Shown: piece by piece, positions 1-8,391 of the stretch
Position numbering within the stretch: position 1 is the stretch's first letter
Layout of the letters: every line of letters starts with the position of its first letter
From: a candidate division KSB1 bacterium
Lineage (GTDB): Bacteria; Zhuqueibacterota; Zhuqueibacteria; JANLFK01; Oleimicrobiaceae
Assembly (NCBI GenBank): GCA_034506335.1
Contig: JAPDPR010000016.1
Coordinates: 1-55,968 of the forward strand
Reading direction: 5' to 3'
DNA: 55,968 bases
The notes under the pieces: generated by a model
The model's database searches: none
What the model saw: the letters and a program-made list of their open reading frames with translations, nothing else
Told to the model about the DNA's origin: nothing
Translations under genes and position numbers: made by a program

Positions 1-124
1 TTCGCCTCGGTGTGCTGGCGCTGCCCGTGGTGCCCATATGTTGTCTATCGGGTGATCCCCCTTGCCCTCAAGGAGGAATCGTGGTGCCTGCCCCCAGGCG
101 CACCAAGCAAAACAGTTCGAGCCC

Positions 125-153
125 AATTTACGAAACAGAGGGAAAAATGTCAA
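125..153 (-). promoter_or_regulatory. Candidate sigma-70-like promoter reading off the left edge
   Basis: On the minus strand a perfect TTGACA (148-153) is followed, after exactly 17 bp, by TAAATT (125-130), four of six matches to TATAAT. It lies downstream of the lolA stop and would drive a gene beyond the left edge. The 187 bases before lolA hold no convincing coding sequence on either strand; only this element stands out. Pattern match only. Confidence 0.4.
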
Positions 154-187
154 GACCTTTTTGGGGTCGTTACAGGATTTTCACAGC

Positions 188-835
188 TCAGCGCACGTCG
201 ATGACCTCCGCCCCCTGGGGAACCTGAAAGCTGAAGAGGGAAGCGGGCACCGACACGTTTACCTCCACGTCGCGCAACTCATAGATGTGCACGTTGTCGT
301 TCACGTCGGTCTGCTCCACCCGCACCGGCACCCACAGGGTACGATCCACCCACAGGCGGACTCTGACAATAAAAGCCTCCTGCTTAGGGCTCAGCTCTAC
401 GAGGTAGCACCGTCGGTCACCAAGGGTCTCTTCCCCTTTGAGTTCTGCGCGATACCCTTCGGCGTAACGTACCATCAGGTCGCGCATGAGCGGGGCATCT
501 GCTGACTTGCCCAGCGCATCCACAATCACCTGCTTGTTCGTCTTCGAATAGTTCCACACCGTCTTGCCGTCGGTCACCACCACCTGGTCATCGGTCTCGA
601 TGTAGTAGCGGTCGCCCTTTGCTGCCACCAGGGTGCCGGAGGTAGTCTGGCGTTCGCCCACCAGCTTCCACTCAAAGGTTTGGGTAAAACGCGCCCGGAA
701 GGTGTTGAGCGACTCGAAGGTGTTCCTCACCTTCCGCACCACTGCCGGGCCGTCCATCCCCTGTGCGGCGACAGAAGAGGCCAGGCACGCCGTGCTCGCG
801 ATCACCAATATCCGTTGCCACCGGGGCACTGCCAT
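188..835 (-). CDS. lolA: Outer-membrane lipoprotein carrier protein LolA
   Basis: LolA is the periplasmic chaperone that takes lipoproteins released by the LolCDE transporter and hands them to the outer membrane. The 215-residue product has a signal peptide (about 24 residues, ending near SSVAAQG) and then the LolA/LolB open-barrel pattern, with alternating hydrophobic strands such as FRARFTQTFEWK and WNYSKTNKQVIVD. The ATG at 835 is preceded by a strong Shine-Dalgarno (AGGAGG); a longer reading frame upstream would run into ftsK and has composition unlike LolA. It lies 26 bp downstream of ftsK, an ftsK-lolA order common in bacteria, and is the last gene of the run that starts with the aminotransferase. 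No lolB or lolCDE is in the window. The length matches the family. Confidence 0.9.
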   Translation of the reverse strand: MAVPRWQRILVIASTACLASSVAAQGMDGPAVVRKVRNTFESLNTFRARFTQTFEWKLVGERQTTSGTLVAAKGDRYYIETDDQVVVTDGKTVWNYSKTNKQVIVDALGKSADAPLMRDLMVRYAEGYRAELKGEETLGDRRCYLVELSPKQEAFIVRVRLWVDRTLWVPVRVEQTDVNDNVHIYELRDVEVNVSVPASLFSFQVPQGAEVIDVR

Positions 836-861
836 CGCTTGTGTCCTCCTTCTCTCCAAAT

Positions 862-3189
862 CTACAGCAGGCCCATTTCCGCCAGGCCGTCCTCGTCCAC
901 CAGCACCTCTCGCGCCTTGGCCCCCTCGAACGGCCCCACGATACCCGCCGCCTCCAACTCGTCGATGAGGCGCGCCGCCCGGGAGTAGCCCACCTTCAGC
1001 CGGCGCTGCAATATGGACACCGAACCCTGCTGGTGCGTCACCACAATGCGCGCCGCCTCGGCAAAGAGCGGGTCGCGTTCCCTTTCCCCGCGCAATCCTA
1101 CAGCACCGGGCGCCTCCTCCAGCCACGCCGGCAACACAAACTTGGGCTGCACCTTCGGCTGGCGGTAGATGTGCTCGATGAGTCGCGTGATCTCCTCGGT
1201 GGAGATGTAGGCGCTGTGCAGGCGGATGGGCTCCGGTGAGGCCGGCGGCAAAAAGAGCATATCTCCCCGGCCCAACAGCTGCTCCGCGCCGTTCTGGTCG
1301 ATGATCGTACGCGAGTCCACCTTCGAGGCCACCTGGAAGGCGATGCGCGCCGGAAAGTTGGCCTTGATCACGCCGGTGATCACATCCACCGAGGGGCGCT
1401 GGGTGGCGACGATGAGGTGAATGCCCACGGCGCGGCTCATCTGCGTCAGGCGGGCGATGGGCTCTTCCACCTCCCGCGCCGCCGTCAGCATCAGGTCCGC
1501 CAACTCATCGATGATCAGCACCACATACTCGATAGGTCGCGCCGGCTGCCCATCCCGCCCCTTGATCTGCCGCTTCTTCACCCGCTGGTTGTACTCCTCG
1601 ATGTTCCGCACGCCTGCCTCGTTGAGAACGCGGTAGCGGCGCTCCATCTCCACCTCCAGGCTGCGCAACACGGCAATGGCGTTGGAGGCGTTGGTCACCA
1701 CCGTCTCATCCAGCCCCTCCAGGTAGGTGACGTGGTGGTCCCGCAAGCGACTGTAGGCGCTCAGCTCCAGGCGCTTGGGGTCCACCAGCACCAGCTGCAC
1801 CTGCGACGGGTGCGCCTTGAACAGGATGCTGGCGATGATGGCGTTCAGGCACACACTCTTGCCAGAACCGGTCGAGCCGCCGATCAACAGGTGGGGCATG
1901 GTCGCCAGGTCTGCGGTAAAGATCTCGCCGGAGATGGTCTTGCCCATGGCCATGGTGAGGACCGATTCGGCCTCTTGGAACTGGGGCGAGTCGATGACCT
2001 CGCGCAAATAGACCGTTGCCGGTCTTGGGTTCGGGATCTCGATGCCCACCGCGGCTTTCCCGGGGATTGGCGCCACAATGCGGATGCGGCGTGCGCGCAG
2101 CACTAGCGCCAGGTCGTCGGCCAGGCTGGTGAACTGGTTCACCTTGACCCCTACCGCCGGTTCCACTTCGTAGCGGGTGATCACCGGGCCGGGGTTGATC
2201 TCCACCACCCGGCCGCGCACGCCAAAGTCGCGCAGGCGTGTCTCCAAAAGGCGGGCGTTTTCCAGCAACTCCTCGCGCGTGAGCGCCGCCCCACGCTCCG
2301 GGGGCGCATCCAAGAGCTCCGGGCTGGGGAACTGGTACTCCGCCTGCTCCTCCTGTGGCCGGGGCTGTTCGACCTTGGGAACGGCGACCACAGGCCTAGG
2401 CGTCGGCCCAGGCATGCGCAACTCCAACTGAGGTGGCTCAGCCACGGGCTCTGTCACTGAAGCCGCCTTAGCCGGGGGCGTGGTCGGTTTAGGCGGCGCT
2501 CCTTCCTCCACTGCCGCTCGCAGCAGCTCCTGCTGCCGCACACGAGTTTCTCTGTCCTGGCGCCTAACCACCTGCCGCCTGCGGAACTGCTGCCACCACC
2601 CTCGCGCCCTCTCCCCCAGGCGACCTACCGCCTCGCCTAGGCTCACCTGCGTCGCGGAAATGACCATCACCATCATCACTGCGGTGAGAAAGATCACACA
2701 GCCGGTCAGCCCCAACAGGCCCACCAGCAACTTGGCCATTGCAAGCCCCAGCGCTCCGGCCATCTCTCCAGCATGAAAGTCACCGTCCTGCACCGCCACC
2801 TCAGGCAGGGCAAGCAGAATCGAGGCGTAAAAGGCTAATGCGAGGATGTGGACGCTCCAGCGCCGCGCTGCACCCGCCGGCTGATGCCGAAATAGCACCC
2901 ACCCCCACAATATGCTCAGAAGAGGGAGCACCACCGAAGGGTAACCGATCGTGTAACGGAACAAAAAGTGGGACACATACGCACCAGCAAGGCCCAGCAG
3001 ATTCCGCGCCGAGCCGAACGAGACCTTGCCCGGCTGTTCCTCGGGATGGTGGGACAATAAGCCGAGCATGAGCATGATGCCGAGGTAAATGAGCATCACG
3101 CCCAGGATCTCCACCCGGCGCATAGCTTCCACAGTTTCCTGCGGTTTTGCCCGCCTGAGTGTTCGCATGTCCCGCTCGCTAATCTTCAC
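862..3189 (-). CDS. ftsK: DNA translocase FtsK/SpoIIIE
   Basis: FtsK is a septum-anchored hexameric ATPase that pumps chromosome ends apart at division and activates XerCD recombination at dif. The 775-residue product has four or so N-terminal membrane helices (about residues 25-190), a proline- and charge-rich linker, the alpha/beta motor with Walker A GGSTGSGKS (Lys near 444) and Walker B VLIIDELADLM, and a C-terminal winged-helix gamma domain (RAARLIDELEAAGIVGP) that reads KOPS sites. I place the start at a GTG (3189) because AAGGAGGTG sits 7-8 bases upstream. That GTG overlaps the thiE stop in GTGA, implying translational coupling. A start 7 codons further upstream is possible but lacks a good ribosome site. 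The linker is short compared with E. coli FtsK, as is usual outside Proteobacteria. Confidence 0.93.
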   Translation of the reverse strand: MKISERDMRTLRRAKPQETVEAMRRVEILGVMLIYLGIMLMLGLLSHHPEEQPGKVSFGSARNLLGLAGAYVSHFLFRYTIGYPSVVLPLLSILWGWVLFRHQPAGAARRWSVHILALAFYASILLALPEVAVQDGDFHAGEMAGALGLAMAKLLVGLLGLTGCVIFLTAVMMVMVISATQVSLGEAVGRLGERARGWWQQFRRRQVVRRQDRETRVRQQELLRAAVEEGAPPKPTTPPAKAASVTEPVAEPPQLELRMPGPTPRPVVAVPKVEQPRPQEEQAEYQFPSPELLDAPPERGAALTREELLENARLLETRLRDFGVRGRVVEINPGPVITRYEVEPAVGVKVNQFTSLADDLALVLRARRIRIVAPIPGKAAVGIEIPNPRPATVYLREVIDSPQFQEAESVLTMAMGKTISGEIFTADLATMPHLLIGGSTGSGKSVCLNAIIASILFKAHPSQVQLVLVDPKRLELSAYSRLRDHHVTYLEGLDETVVTNASNAIAVLRSLEVEMERRYRVLNEAGVRNIEEYNQRVKKRQIKGRDGQPARPIEYVVLIIDELADLMLTAAREVEEPIARLTQMSRAVGIHLIVATQRPSVDVITGVIKANFPARIAFQVASKVDSRTIIDQNGAEQLLGRGDMLFLPPASPEPIRLHSAYISTEEITRLIEHIYRQPKVQPKFVLPAWLEEAPGAVGLRGERERDPLFAEAARIVVTHQQGSVSILQRRLKVGYSRAARLIDELEAAGIVGPFEGAKAREVLVDEDGLAEMGLL

Positions 3190-3857
3190 GGCGCGCCCAC
3201 CTCCTTGCACCGCCTGATCGCTTCCTTGAGCACACGGGCGTTGGCCTCCACGTCTCCGTCAAGCAGGGCGGAGATGACTGCTACCCCGTCTGCACCTGCT
3301 GCCATTACCTCCGCCACTCGCCCTGCCGTGATGCCGCCAATCGCCACCACTGGGCAGCCAACCCGGCGCCGAATCTCCCGAAGGGTCTCCAACGTGGTCA
3401 TGTCCGCATCGCACTTGCTGCCGGTGGGAAACACTGCTCCCACCCCCAAATAGTCCGCGCCCTCTGCAGCAGCAAGTACGGCCTCCTCCACCGTGCTGGC
3501 GGACACACCGACGATGAGCTTGCCACCGGCCACACGCCGCACCGCGGCGACCGGCAAGTCCTCCTGACCCACGTGTACCCCATCAGCCTGGACCGCCAGC
3601 GCCACATCGAGCCGATCGTTGACAATGAACGGCACCCGATGGGCCGCACACACCTCGCGGCAGCGCAACGACTGCGCATAAAAAGTGCGGCCAGACGAAA
3701 CCTTGTCCCGGTACTGCACCACGGTCACCCCGCCGGCGATGGCTGCCTCCGTGACCTCGGCCACGTCCCGTCCGCGCAGCCAGCCGCAGTCGATGATGCC
3801 GTAGAGAGAAAAGTCGATGCTGTGCGCTGGTTGCTTCACTTTTCGCGCTCTGATCAC
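3186..3857 (-). CDS. thiE: Thiamine-phosphate synthase ThiE
   Basis: ThiE joins hydroxymethylpyrimidine diphosphate to thiazole phosphate to give thiamine phosphate. The 223-residue TIM-barrel protein shows the family signatures VVQYRDKV (diphosphate contacts), FIVNDRLDVAL, ADGVHVGQEDLP, GVSASTVEEA, DYLGVGAVFPTGSK, and a C-terminal phosphate-binding VVAIGGI plus GADGVAVISAL. The start is a GTG at 3857 with a weak ribosome site. About 50 residues precede the first conserved block, a little longer than usual, so a later start is not excluded. It overlaps ftsK by four bases and follows comB. No other thiamine gene is nearby, so the pathway is dispersed. No TPP riboswitch is visible in the 103-bp gap upstream. 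Confidence 0.92.
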   Translation of the reverse strand: MIRARKVKQPAHSIDFSLYGIIDCGWLRGRDVAEVTEAAIAGGVTVVQYRDKVSSGRTFYAQSLRCREVCAAHRVPFIVNDRLDVALAVQADGVHVGQEDLPVAAVRRVAGGKLIVGVSASTVEEAVLAAAEGADYLGVGAVFPTGSKCDADMTTLETLREIRRRVGCPVVAIGGITAGRVAEVMAAGADGVAVISALLDGDVEANARVLKEAIRRCKEVGAP

Positions 3858-3960
3858 CGCCCGAGGCCTTTTCTAAGCACGGCCATGCCGGCATCCAGTG
3901 CCCCAATGCGCCTCTGAGTCTAAGACAGGCCGCCTCGCCACCTCGGCGTTTGTCGCCTCC

Positions 3961-4686
3961 CTACCGGCGGCCCGCCCGAATAACGCCCTCTGCATAGACC
4001 GGCACCACGTCATAGGCGTCAACTTCTGCGCAAACCGCCAGGTCCTGTTGCAGGCCGAGTGTGGTCAAGAAGCGCCCATGTTCACTCTTTTGCAGCACAC
4101 GCAGCGGACGGCGACGCCCCGCGAAAAAGCGCAACGCTGCCTGCGCTGCGTCGCTCAGCTCCACTTGGCGCGGCAACAGCTTCCGGAGGCGGTCGATGAT
4201 CATGCCGGCACAAAAGCAGTCCTCCGCGGAGAAACGCCCCTCCCGCCCCGCACAGACCAGCAGGACATCGCGCCCTTCTTCTGCCAGCGTCTTTGCCACA
4301 GCCCCGACATTGACCAGTGCCCCCACAAACACCGCTGCCCCGTTCTGCACCAGGCGAAACAGCCGTGACCCGTTTGTGCTGGAAAATACTATGGTGCTCT
4401 CACGCACCGTAGCGGCACGGTATTCGCGCGGCGAGTTTCCCAAGGTGAAGCCTTCAATGCGAAGGCCTCCCCGCTCGCCGCCCAACAGCACGTGCTCGTC
4501 GCCGATAGTGGCGGCAATGCGCTTGGCTTCCTCCACCTCCTCGACCGGGATCAGCGCCCGACAGCCGTGCGCAAATGCGGTGATCATGGTGGTGCTGGCG
4601 CGCAAGACATCGATGACCACCACCGCCCGCTGCGCCACCGGACAGTTACTCAACTCCCCAGGAACCAGACAGACGTCGAGCTTCAC
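3961..4686 (-). CDS. comB: 2-phosphosulfolactate phosphatase family protein (ComB)
   Basis: The family enzyme removes phosphate from 2-phospho-3-sulfolactate, in methanogens a step to coenzyme M. Bacterial homologues are widespread, and their true substrate is often unknown. The 241 residues carry the family's signature blocks: VVVIDVLRASTTM near the N-terminus, LLGGERGGLRIEGF, LGNSPREY, VFSSTNGSRL and AGREGRFSAEDCFCAG. The start is a GTG at 4686 with GAGGGGAAG just upstream, only 12 bp after gcvT ends. No ComA (phosphosulfolactate synthase) or ComC is in the window, so coenzyme M synthesis cannot be inferred. A general acid phosphatase or a sulfonate/sulfolactate role is possible. Confidence 0.82.
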   Translation of the reverse strand: MKLDVCLVPGELSNCPVAQRAVVVIDVLRASTTMITAFAHGCRALIPVEEVEEAKRIAATIGDEHVLLGGERGGLRIEGFTLGNSPREYRAATVRESTIVFSSTNGSRLFRLVQNGAAVFVGALVNVGAVAKTLAEEGRDVLLVCAGREGRFSAEDCFCAGMIIDRLRKLLPRQVELSDAAQAALRFFAGRRRPLRVLQKSEHGRFLTTLGLQQDLAVCAEVDAYDVVPVYAEGVIRAGRR

Positions 4687-4698
4687 TTTTGCTTCCCC

Positions 4699-5787
4699 TC
4701 AATACGGCCTCTTGTAGAACGGCGTCTGTACGACCACCGCCGGCACCTGCTGCTCCCGAATCTGCACCGCGAAGCTGCTTCCAACCTCCGAGAGTTCCAC
4801 CGGCACGTACCCCATGCCGATGCCCTTCTCCAGACTGGGCGAAAAGGTGCCGCTGGTCACGTGCCCAACCTGCTTCCCGTCCTTGACGATCGCGTAGCCG
4901 TGGCGTGGAATGGCCTTCTCGAGCATCTCAAAGCCCACCAGCTTCCGGCGCACCCCTTGCGCTTTCACCTGCACCAGGGCCTCCCGGCCGATGAAATCTC
5001 CCTTCTGAAGCTTGGTGATCCAGCCAAGTCCAGCCTCCAAGGGGTTGGTAGTCTGGTCAATGTCGTTGCCGTACAGGCAGTACTTCATCTCCAGGCGCAG
5101 GCTATCCCGTGCCCCTAAGCCGATGGGCTCGATGGCGAACTCCTTGCCTGCCTCCATGACCGCATCCCACACCTGTTCGGAGTAGGCACGGTCGAATCCG
5201 ATCTCAAACCCGTCCTCCCCTGTGTAGCCGGTACGGGAGATGAGCATATCCACACCCGCTAGCCGCCCGCGCTGCGCCCAGTAGTACTTGATTGTGCTCA
5301 GGTCCACGCTGGTCAGCTTCTGCAGCGTCGCCTGAGCGTAGCGGCCCTGCACCGCCAGCAGGGTAATGTCATCGCTCACATTCTCCAGGCTCACATCGCC
5401 GATCAGATGCTCCAGAAGCCAGGAAAAATCCTTCTCCAGATTGGAGGCGTTCACCACCATCATGTAGTGGTCGGGCAAGCGATACACCAGCAGGTCATCG
5501 ACGATACCGCCATCGGGGTAGCACATTGCCGAGTACTGCACCCGCCCCACTTCCAACGCGCTCACCTGGTTGATGGTCATGCGCTCCAGGAACTCCAATG
5601 CCCGTGGGCCGCGGATGATGAACTCACCCATGTGCGACACGTCGAACACGCCCACTGTGGCCCGCACGCGCCGATGTTCACTCACGATGCTCGTGTACTG
5701 AATGGGCATCCAGTAGCCGGCAAACGGGACCAACTTGGCGTTCAGTCGCTTGTGCACCTCATACAGGCCGGTCTTTTTCGGTTCCAT
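4699..5787 (-). CDS. gcvT: Aminomethyltransferase, glycine cleavage T protein
   Basis: GcvT moves the methylene group of the aminomethyl-lipoyl H protein to tetrahydrofolate and releases ammonia. The 362-residue protein matches the family throughout: an N-terminal block ending VPFAGYWMPIQY, FDVSHMGEF, the folate-binding block YPDGGIVDDLLVYR with its conserved Asp, SRTGYTGEDGFEI, ARDSLRLEMKYCLYG and the C-terminal barrel ending near the stop. I chose the ATG at 5787 because AGGAAGG lies nine bases upstream; the ATG three codons earlier abuts that site. No gcvH or gcvP is in the window, though a LipM octanoyltransferase needed for H-protein lipoylation lies at 10.3-11.1 kb. It sits between the aminotransferase and comB. 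Confidence 0.94.
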   Translation of the reverse strand: MEPKKTGLYEVHKRLNAKLVPFAGYWMPIQYTSIVSEHRRVRATVGVFDVSHMGEFIIRGPRALEFLERMTINQVSALEVGRVQYSAMCYPDGGIVDDLLVYRLPDHYMMVVNASNLEKDFSWLLEHLIGDVSLENVSDDITLLAVQGRYAQATLQKLTSVDLSTIKYYWAQRGRLAGVDMLISRTGYTGEDGFEIGFDRAYSEQVWDAVMEAGKEFAIEPIGLGARDSLRLEMKYCLYGNDIDQTTNPLEAGLGWITKLQKGDFIGREALVQVKAQGVRRKLVGFEMLEKAIPRHGYAIVKDGKQVGHVTSGTFSPSLEKGIGMGYVPVELSEVGSSFAVQIREQQVPAVVVQTPFYKRPY

Positions 5788-5848
5788 ATCTTCCATCCTT
5801 CCTGTTCCGCAGTATCCAACCATTTCTAGGCGCAATGAAGCGCGGCTA

Positions 5849-7006
5849 TCACGACACCAGAGCCGCGAACCGCTCCAGGGCCCGCTCGATGTTCTCCAAG
5901 GAGTTTGCGTAAGACAACCGCAGGTAGCCATCCCCGTAGCGGCCGAACGCAGTGCCAGAGAGGGTGGCCACCCCTGCCTCCTCCAGGAGGCGTCGCTCCA
6001 ACTCCTTGGAGCTGAAACCTGTACCCTTAATGTTGGGAAAGGCGTAAAATGCCCCTTGCGGCATCACGCAGTGCACGCCTTTGATCTTGTTCAAGCCCGC
6101 CACAATGAAATCGCGGCGACGACGGAATTCAGCCACCATCGCGGCCACCGGTTCCTGGGAACCGGTGATGGCAGCGATGGCTCCGTACTGGCTAAAGTGC
6201 GAGGTGCAGGAGACGGTGTTGATGGTGAGCCGTTCCACATGGCGCGCCAGCTCGCGCGGCATCACACCGTAGCCAAGCCTCCAGCCAGTCATGGCGTAAG
6301 TCTTTGACAGACCGTCCAAGATGACCGTCCTCTCGCGCATCCCCGGCAGGGAGGCGATGCTGAAGAACGTCCCCTCGTAGAGGATGTTGTTGTACACTTC
6401 GTCGGACAGGACAAAAATGTCGCGCGCCATGGCCTCCTCGGCGATCGCCTCCAGGTCCCCCTTGCTCAATACCCCGCCGGTGGGATTCTGTGGCGAATTG
6501 AGGATAATGAGCTTTGTTCTGTCGCTGACCAGTGCGCGAAATTCGTCTATATCAAAACTGAATTTGCGCTCCTCGCGTAGAGGGATAGGCACTGGCTTGC
6601 CCCCGACGAAGCGGATGACCGACTCGTAGATGGGGAAACCCGGATCGGGGTAGAGCACTTCATCGCCAGGATCGACCAGGGCGGTAATCACAAAATACAT
6701 GATGGGCTTTGCTCCCGGCGTAACCACCACCTCTTCGGGTGACACGGAGAGTCCCCGTCGTGCGCCCGCGTCGGCGGCGATGGCCTCCCGGAGCTCTTTG
6801 ATCCCCGCCGCGGGGCAGTAGCCAGTCTTGCCATCCCGCAGCGCCTTGATTGCGGCCTCCTTGATGTGCTCAGGCGTGTCGAAATCAGGCTCGCCGATCT
6901 CCAGGTGGATAATTTCCTTGCCCTCTGCTTCCAGAGCCTTTGCTTTAGCCAGGACCTCAAAGGCCGTTTCAGTGCCAAGGTTGCGCATTCGCTCTGCCAG
7001 CTTCAT
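5849..7006 (-). CDS. Class I/II pyridoxal-phosphate aminotransferase
   Basis: A fold-type I aminotransferase of 385 residues, related to aspartate aminotransferase AspC/AspB and PatA. The pyridoxal-phosphate lysine is in GLSKTYAMTGWRLGYG. Other landmarks are IIHLEIGEPDFDTP, GYCPAAGIKELREA, LNSPQNPTGGV with the cofactor-binding Asn, VLSDEVYNNILY with the Asp-x-x-Tyr pair, and a substrate-carboxylate Arg in DGYLRLSYANS. The substrate cannot be fixed from sequence: aspartate, aromatic amino acids, alanine or N-acetyl-diaminopimelate are all known in this group. It is the first gene of a run continuing with gcvT, comB, thiE, ftsK and lolA, with a promoter candidate about 90 bp upstream. The ATG at 7006 has GGGAGGTGACTG ahead of it. 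Confidence 0.9.
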   Translation of the reverse strand: MKLAERMRNLGTETAFEVLAKAKALEAEGKEIIHLEIGEPDFDTPEHIKEAAIKALRDGKTGYCPAAGIKELREAIAADAGARRGLSVSPEEVVVTPGAKPIMYFVITALVDPGDEVLYPDPGFPIYESVIRFVGGKPVPIPLREERKFSFDIDEFRALVSDRTKLIILNSPQNPTGGVLSKGDLEAIAEEAMARDIFVLSDEVYNNILYEGTFFSIASLPGMRERTVILDGLSKTYAMTGWRLGYGVMPRELARHVERLTINTVSCTSHFSQYGAIAAITGSQEPVAAMVAEFRRRRDFIVAGLNKIKGVHCVMPQGAFYAFPNIKGTGFSSKELERRLLEEAGVATLSGTAFGRYGDGYLRLSYANSLENIERALERFAALVS

Positions 7007-7092
7007 CAGTCACCTCCCTCGTGTCCGCTCCTTGTGCCTCTTGCCGTACCTCTGCCCCCTCCTGGCACCTGCCGCGCCATCAAGGGCAAGGA

Positions 7093-7121
7093 AAATTACC
7101 AAAAACGCCGCAACCAGTCAA
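7093..7121 (-). promoter_or_regulatory. Candidate promoter for the aminotransferase-to-lolA run
   Basis: On the minus strand TTGACT (7116-7121) is followed after 17 bp by TAATTT (7093-7098). The gap between rseP and the aminotransferase is 160 bp, the largest in this stretch, which suits a new transcription start near 7086 and an 80-base leader. The -10 box is weak (three of six), so this is a suggestion. Confidence 0.35.
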
Positions 7122-7166
7122 GGCATTATTTTCCCTCCCTCAATACACCTGCCAGCTTTCCACTGC

Positions 7167-8330
7167 TCAGGGCATCTTCCGCGTCACGTCGTTGTAGGTG
7201 AGGAGTATGAAAAGGACAAAGATGAGGACCATGCCGATCCACTGAATGCCCACCCGGAGTTTTACGGGGAGCGGCTTGCGCCGGATGCCCTCGATGACCA
7301 CTACCGCCAGATGCCCACCGTCGAGCGCGGGGACAGGAAGAATGTTGATGAGGGCTAAGGTTACACTGAACAACGCCACCAGCGAGAAGAGTTGACCAGC
7401 AGCCTGGGCAACCCCTTGTCGCTGGCGCACCGCCTCGGCCACGCGCTGTCCAGAGCTTGCCGAGATGCGCGCAATGCCCAGCGGACCCGCCACCTCCGCA
7501 CACGACACCTGCATGGTGACGATGCCCTTGATGCTGGCGAAGGTCATGCGGAAGGCGTAGCTGGTCTGGGCAAAACCCAGGGACACTGCCTCCCATGGTC
7601 GCACGCGGCGATAGGGACCAATGTCTGCCTCTTCCACGCGCGGGCCAATGCCGATAAGACCGATAGGGCGCAGCGACCATCCCTGTAGGGACCATGAGCT
7701 CCTGGGCACCAACGTGCGGGTGATGGTGGAATCGCCTTGGCGCCAGGTGAGCGTCAGTTCGCGTCCTGCCGAGGAGTGAATGCGCCTGGTAAGCTCGCCC
7801 CAGCTCTTCACCGGCGTGCCGTCCACCTGCAGGATCACCGCCCCGCGGGTCATTCCCTCGGCGGCGGCGGGCATACCGGGGATCACCTCCCCCACCACCG
7901 CCGGCAGGTGCTCGGCGTCTACCGCGGATCGCCTTTCTGGCACCCGGGCCCCGAAGGAAAGCACCGTGTACACCAAGAACCCAAACAGCAAATTCATCAG
8001 CACCCCGGCGCTCAAGACGTACATCTTTTGCCAGGTATTCTTGGACATGAATTCATCGGGAGCCCCTGTGGCCGCCGTGTCCAGACTCTCGTCGATGAAG
8101 CCGGCCATTTTCACGTACCCGCCCACCGGCAACAGTCCCACACCGTATTCGGTTTGGCCACGACGGAAGCGCAACAGCCGCAGGCCAAAAAGATCAAACC
8201 CCAGGTAGAAGCGTTCCACACGAATACCCGCCAGCCGCGCGGCCAAAAAATGGCCGAGCTCGTGCACAAAGACCAGCACCCCGAAGACGAACACGAAAGA
8301 CGCAACAGTGGTCAGAATCTTGATTATCAT
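7167..8330 (-). CDS. rseP: Site-2 intramembrane metalloprotease RseP
   Basis: RseP (S2P family M50) cuts membrane-bound anti-sigma factors and clears signal peptides within the inner membrane. The 387-residue protein has the zinc site HELGH at residues 23-27 in the first membrane helix, one recognisable periplasmic PDZ-like domain (around residues 120-200, GMPAAAEGMTRGAVILQVDG), and the second metal-ligand motif NILPVPALDGG near the C-terminus with the Asp ligand. E. coli RseP has two PDZ domains and about 450 residues; this shorter one-PDZ form is common outside Proteobacteria. It follows dxr, the usual dxr-rseP pairing of envelope clusters. No RseA-type substrate is in the window. Confidence 0.93.
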   Translation of the reverse strand: MIIKILTTVASFVFVFGVLVFVHELGHFLAARLAGIRVERFYLGFDLFGLRLLRFRRGQTEYGVGLLPVGGYVKMAGFIDESLDTAATGAPDEFMSKNTWQKMYVLSAGVLMNLLFGFLVYTVLSFGARVPERRSAVDAEHLPAVVGEVIPGMPAAAEGMTRGAVILQVDGTPVKSWGELTRRIHSSAGRELTLTWRQGDSTITRTLVPRSSWSLQGWSLRPIGLIGIGPRVEEADIGPYRRVRPWEAVSLGFAQTSYAFRMTFASIKGIVTMQVSCAEVAGPLGIARISASSGQRVAEAVRQRQGVAQAAGQLFSLVALFSVTLALINILPVPALDGGHLAVVVIEGIRRKPLPVKLRVGIQWIGMVLIFVLFILLTYNDVTRKMP

Positions 8331-8391
8331 CGTCTCGCTCTGCTTTTCAGGCCCACATTTCGGGAGAATTCACTGCTGGCGGCGGGCTTGG

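Noticed and set aside
12..505. Open frames on the plus strand before and inside lolA
   Set aside because: They overlap lolA antisense or the short left-edge gap, have Pro/Arg-rich composition and no known domain. A GTG after AAGGAGGAATC (about base 80) opens only a 49-codon frame with no recognised content.
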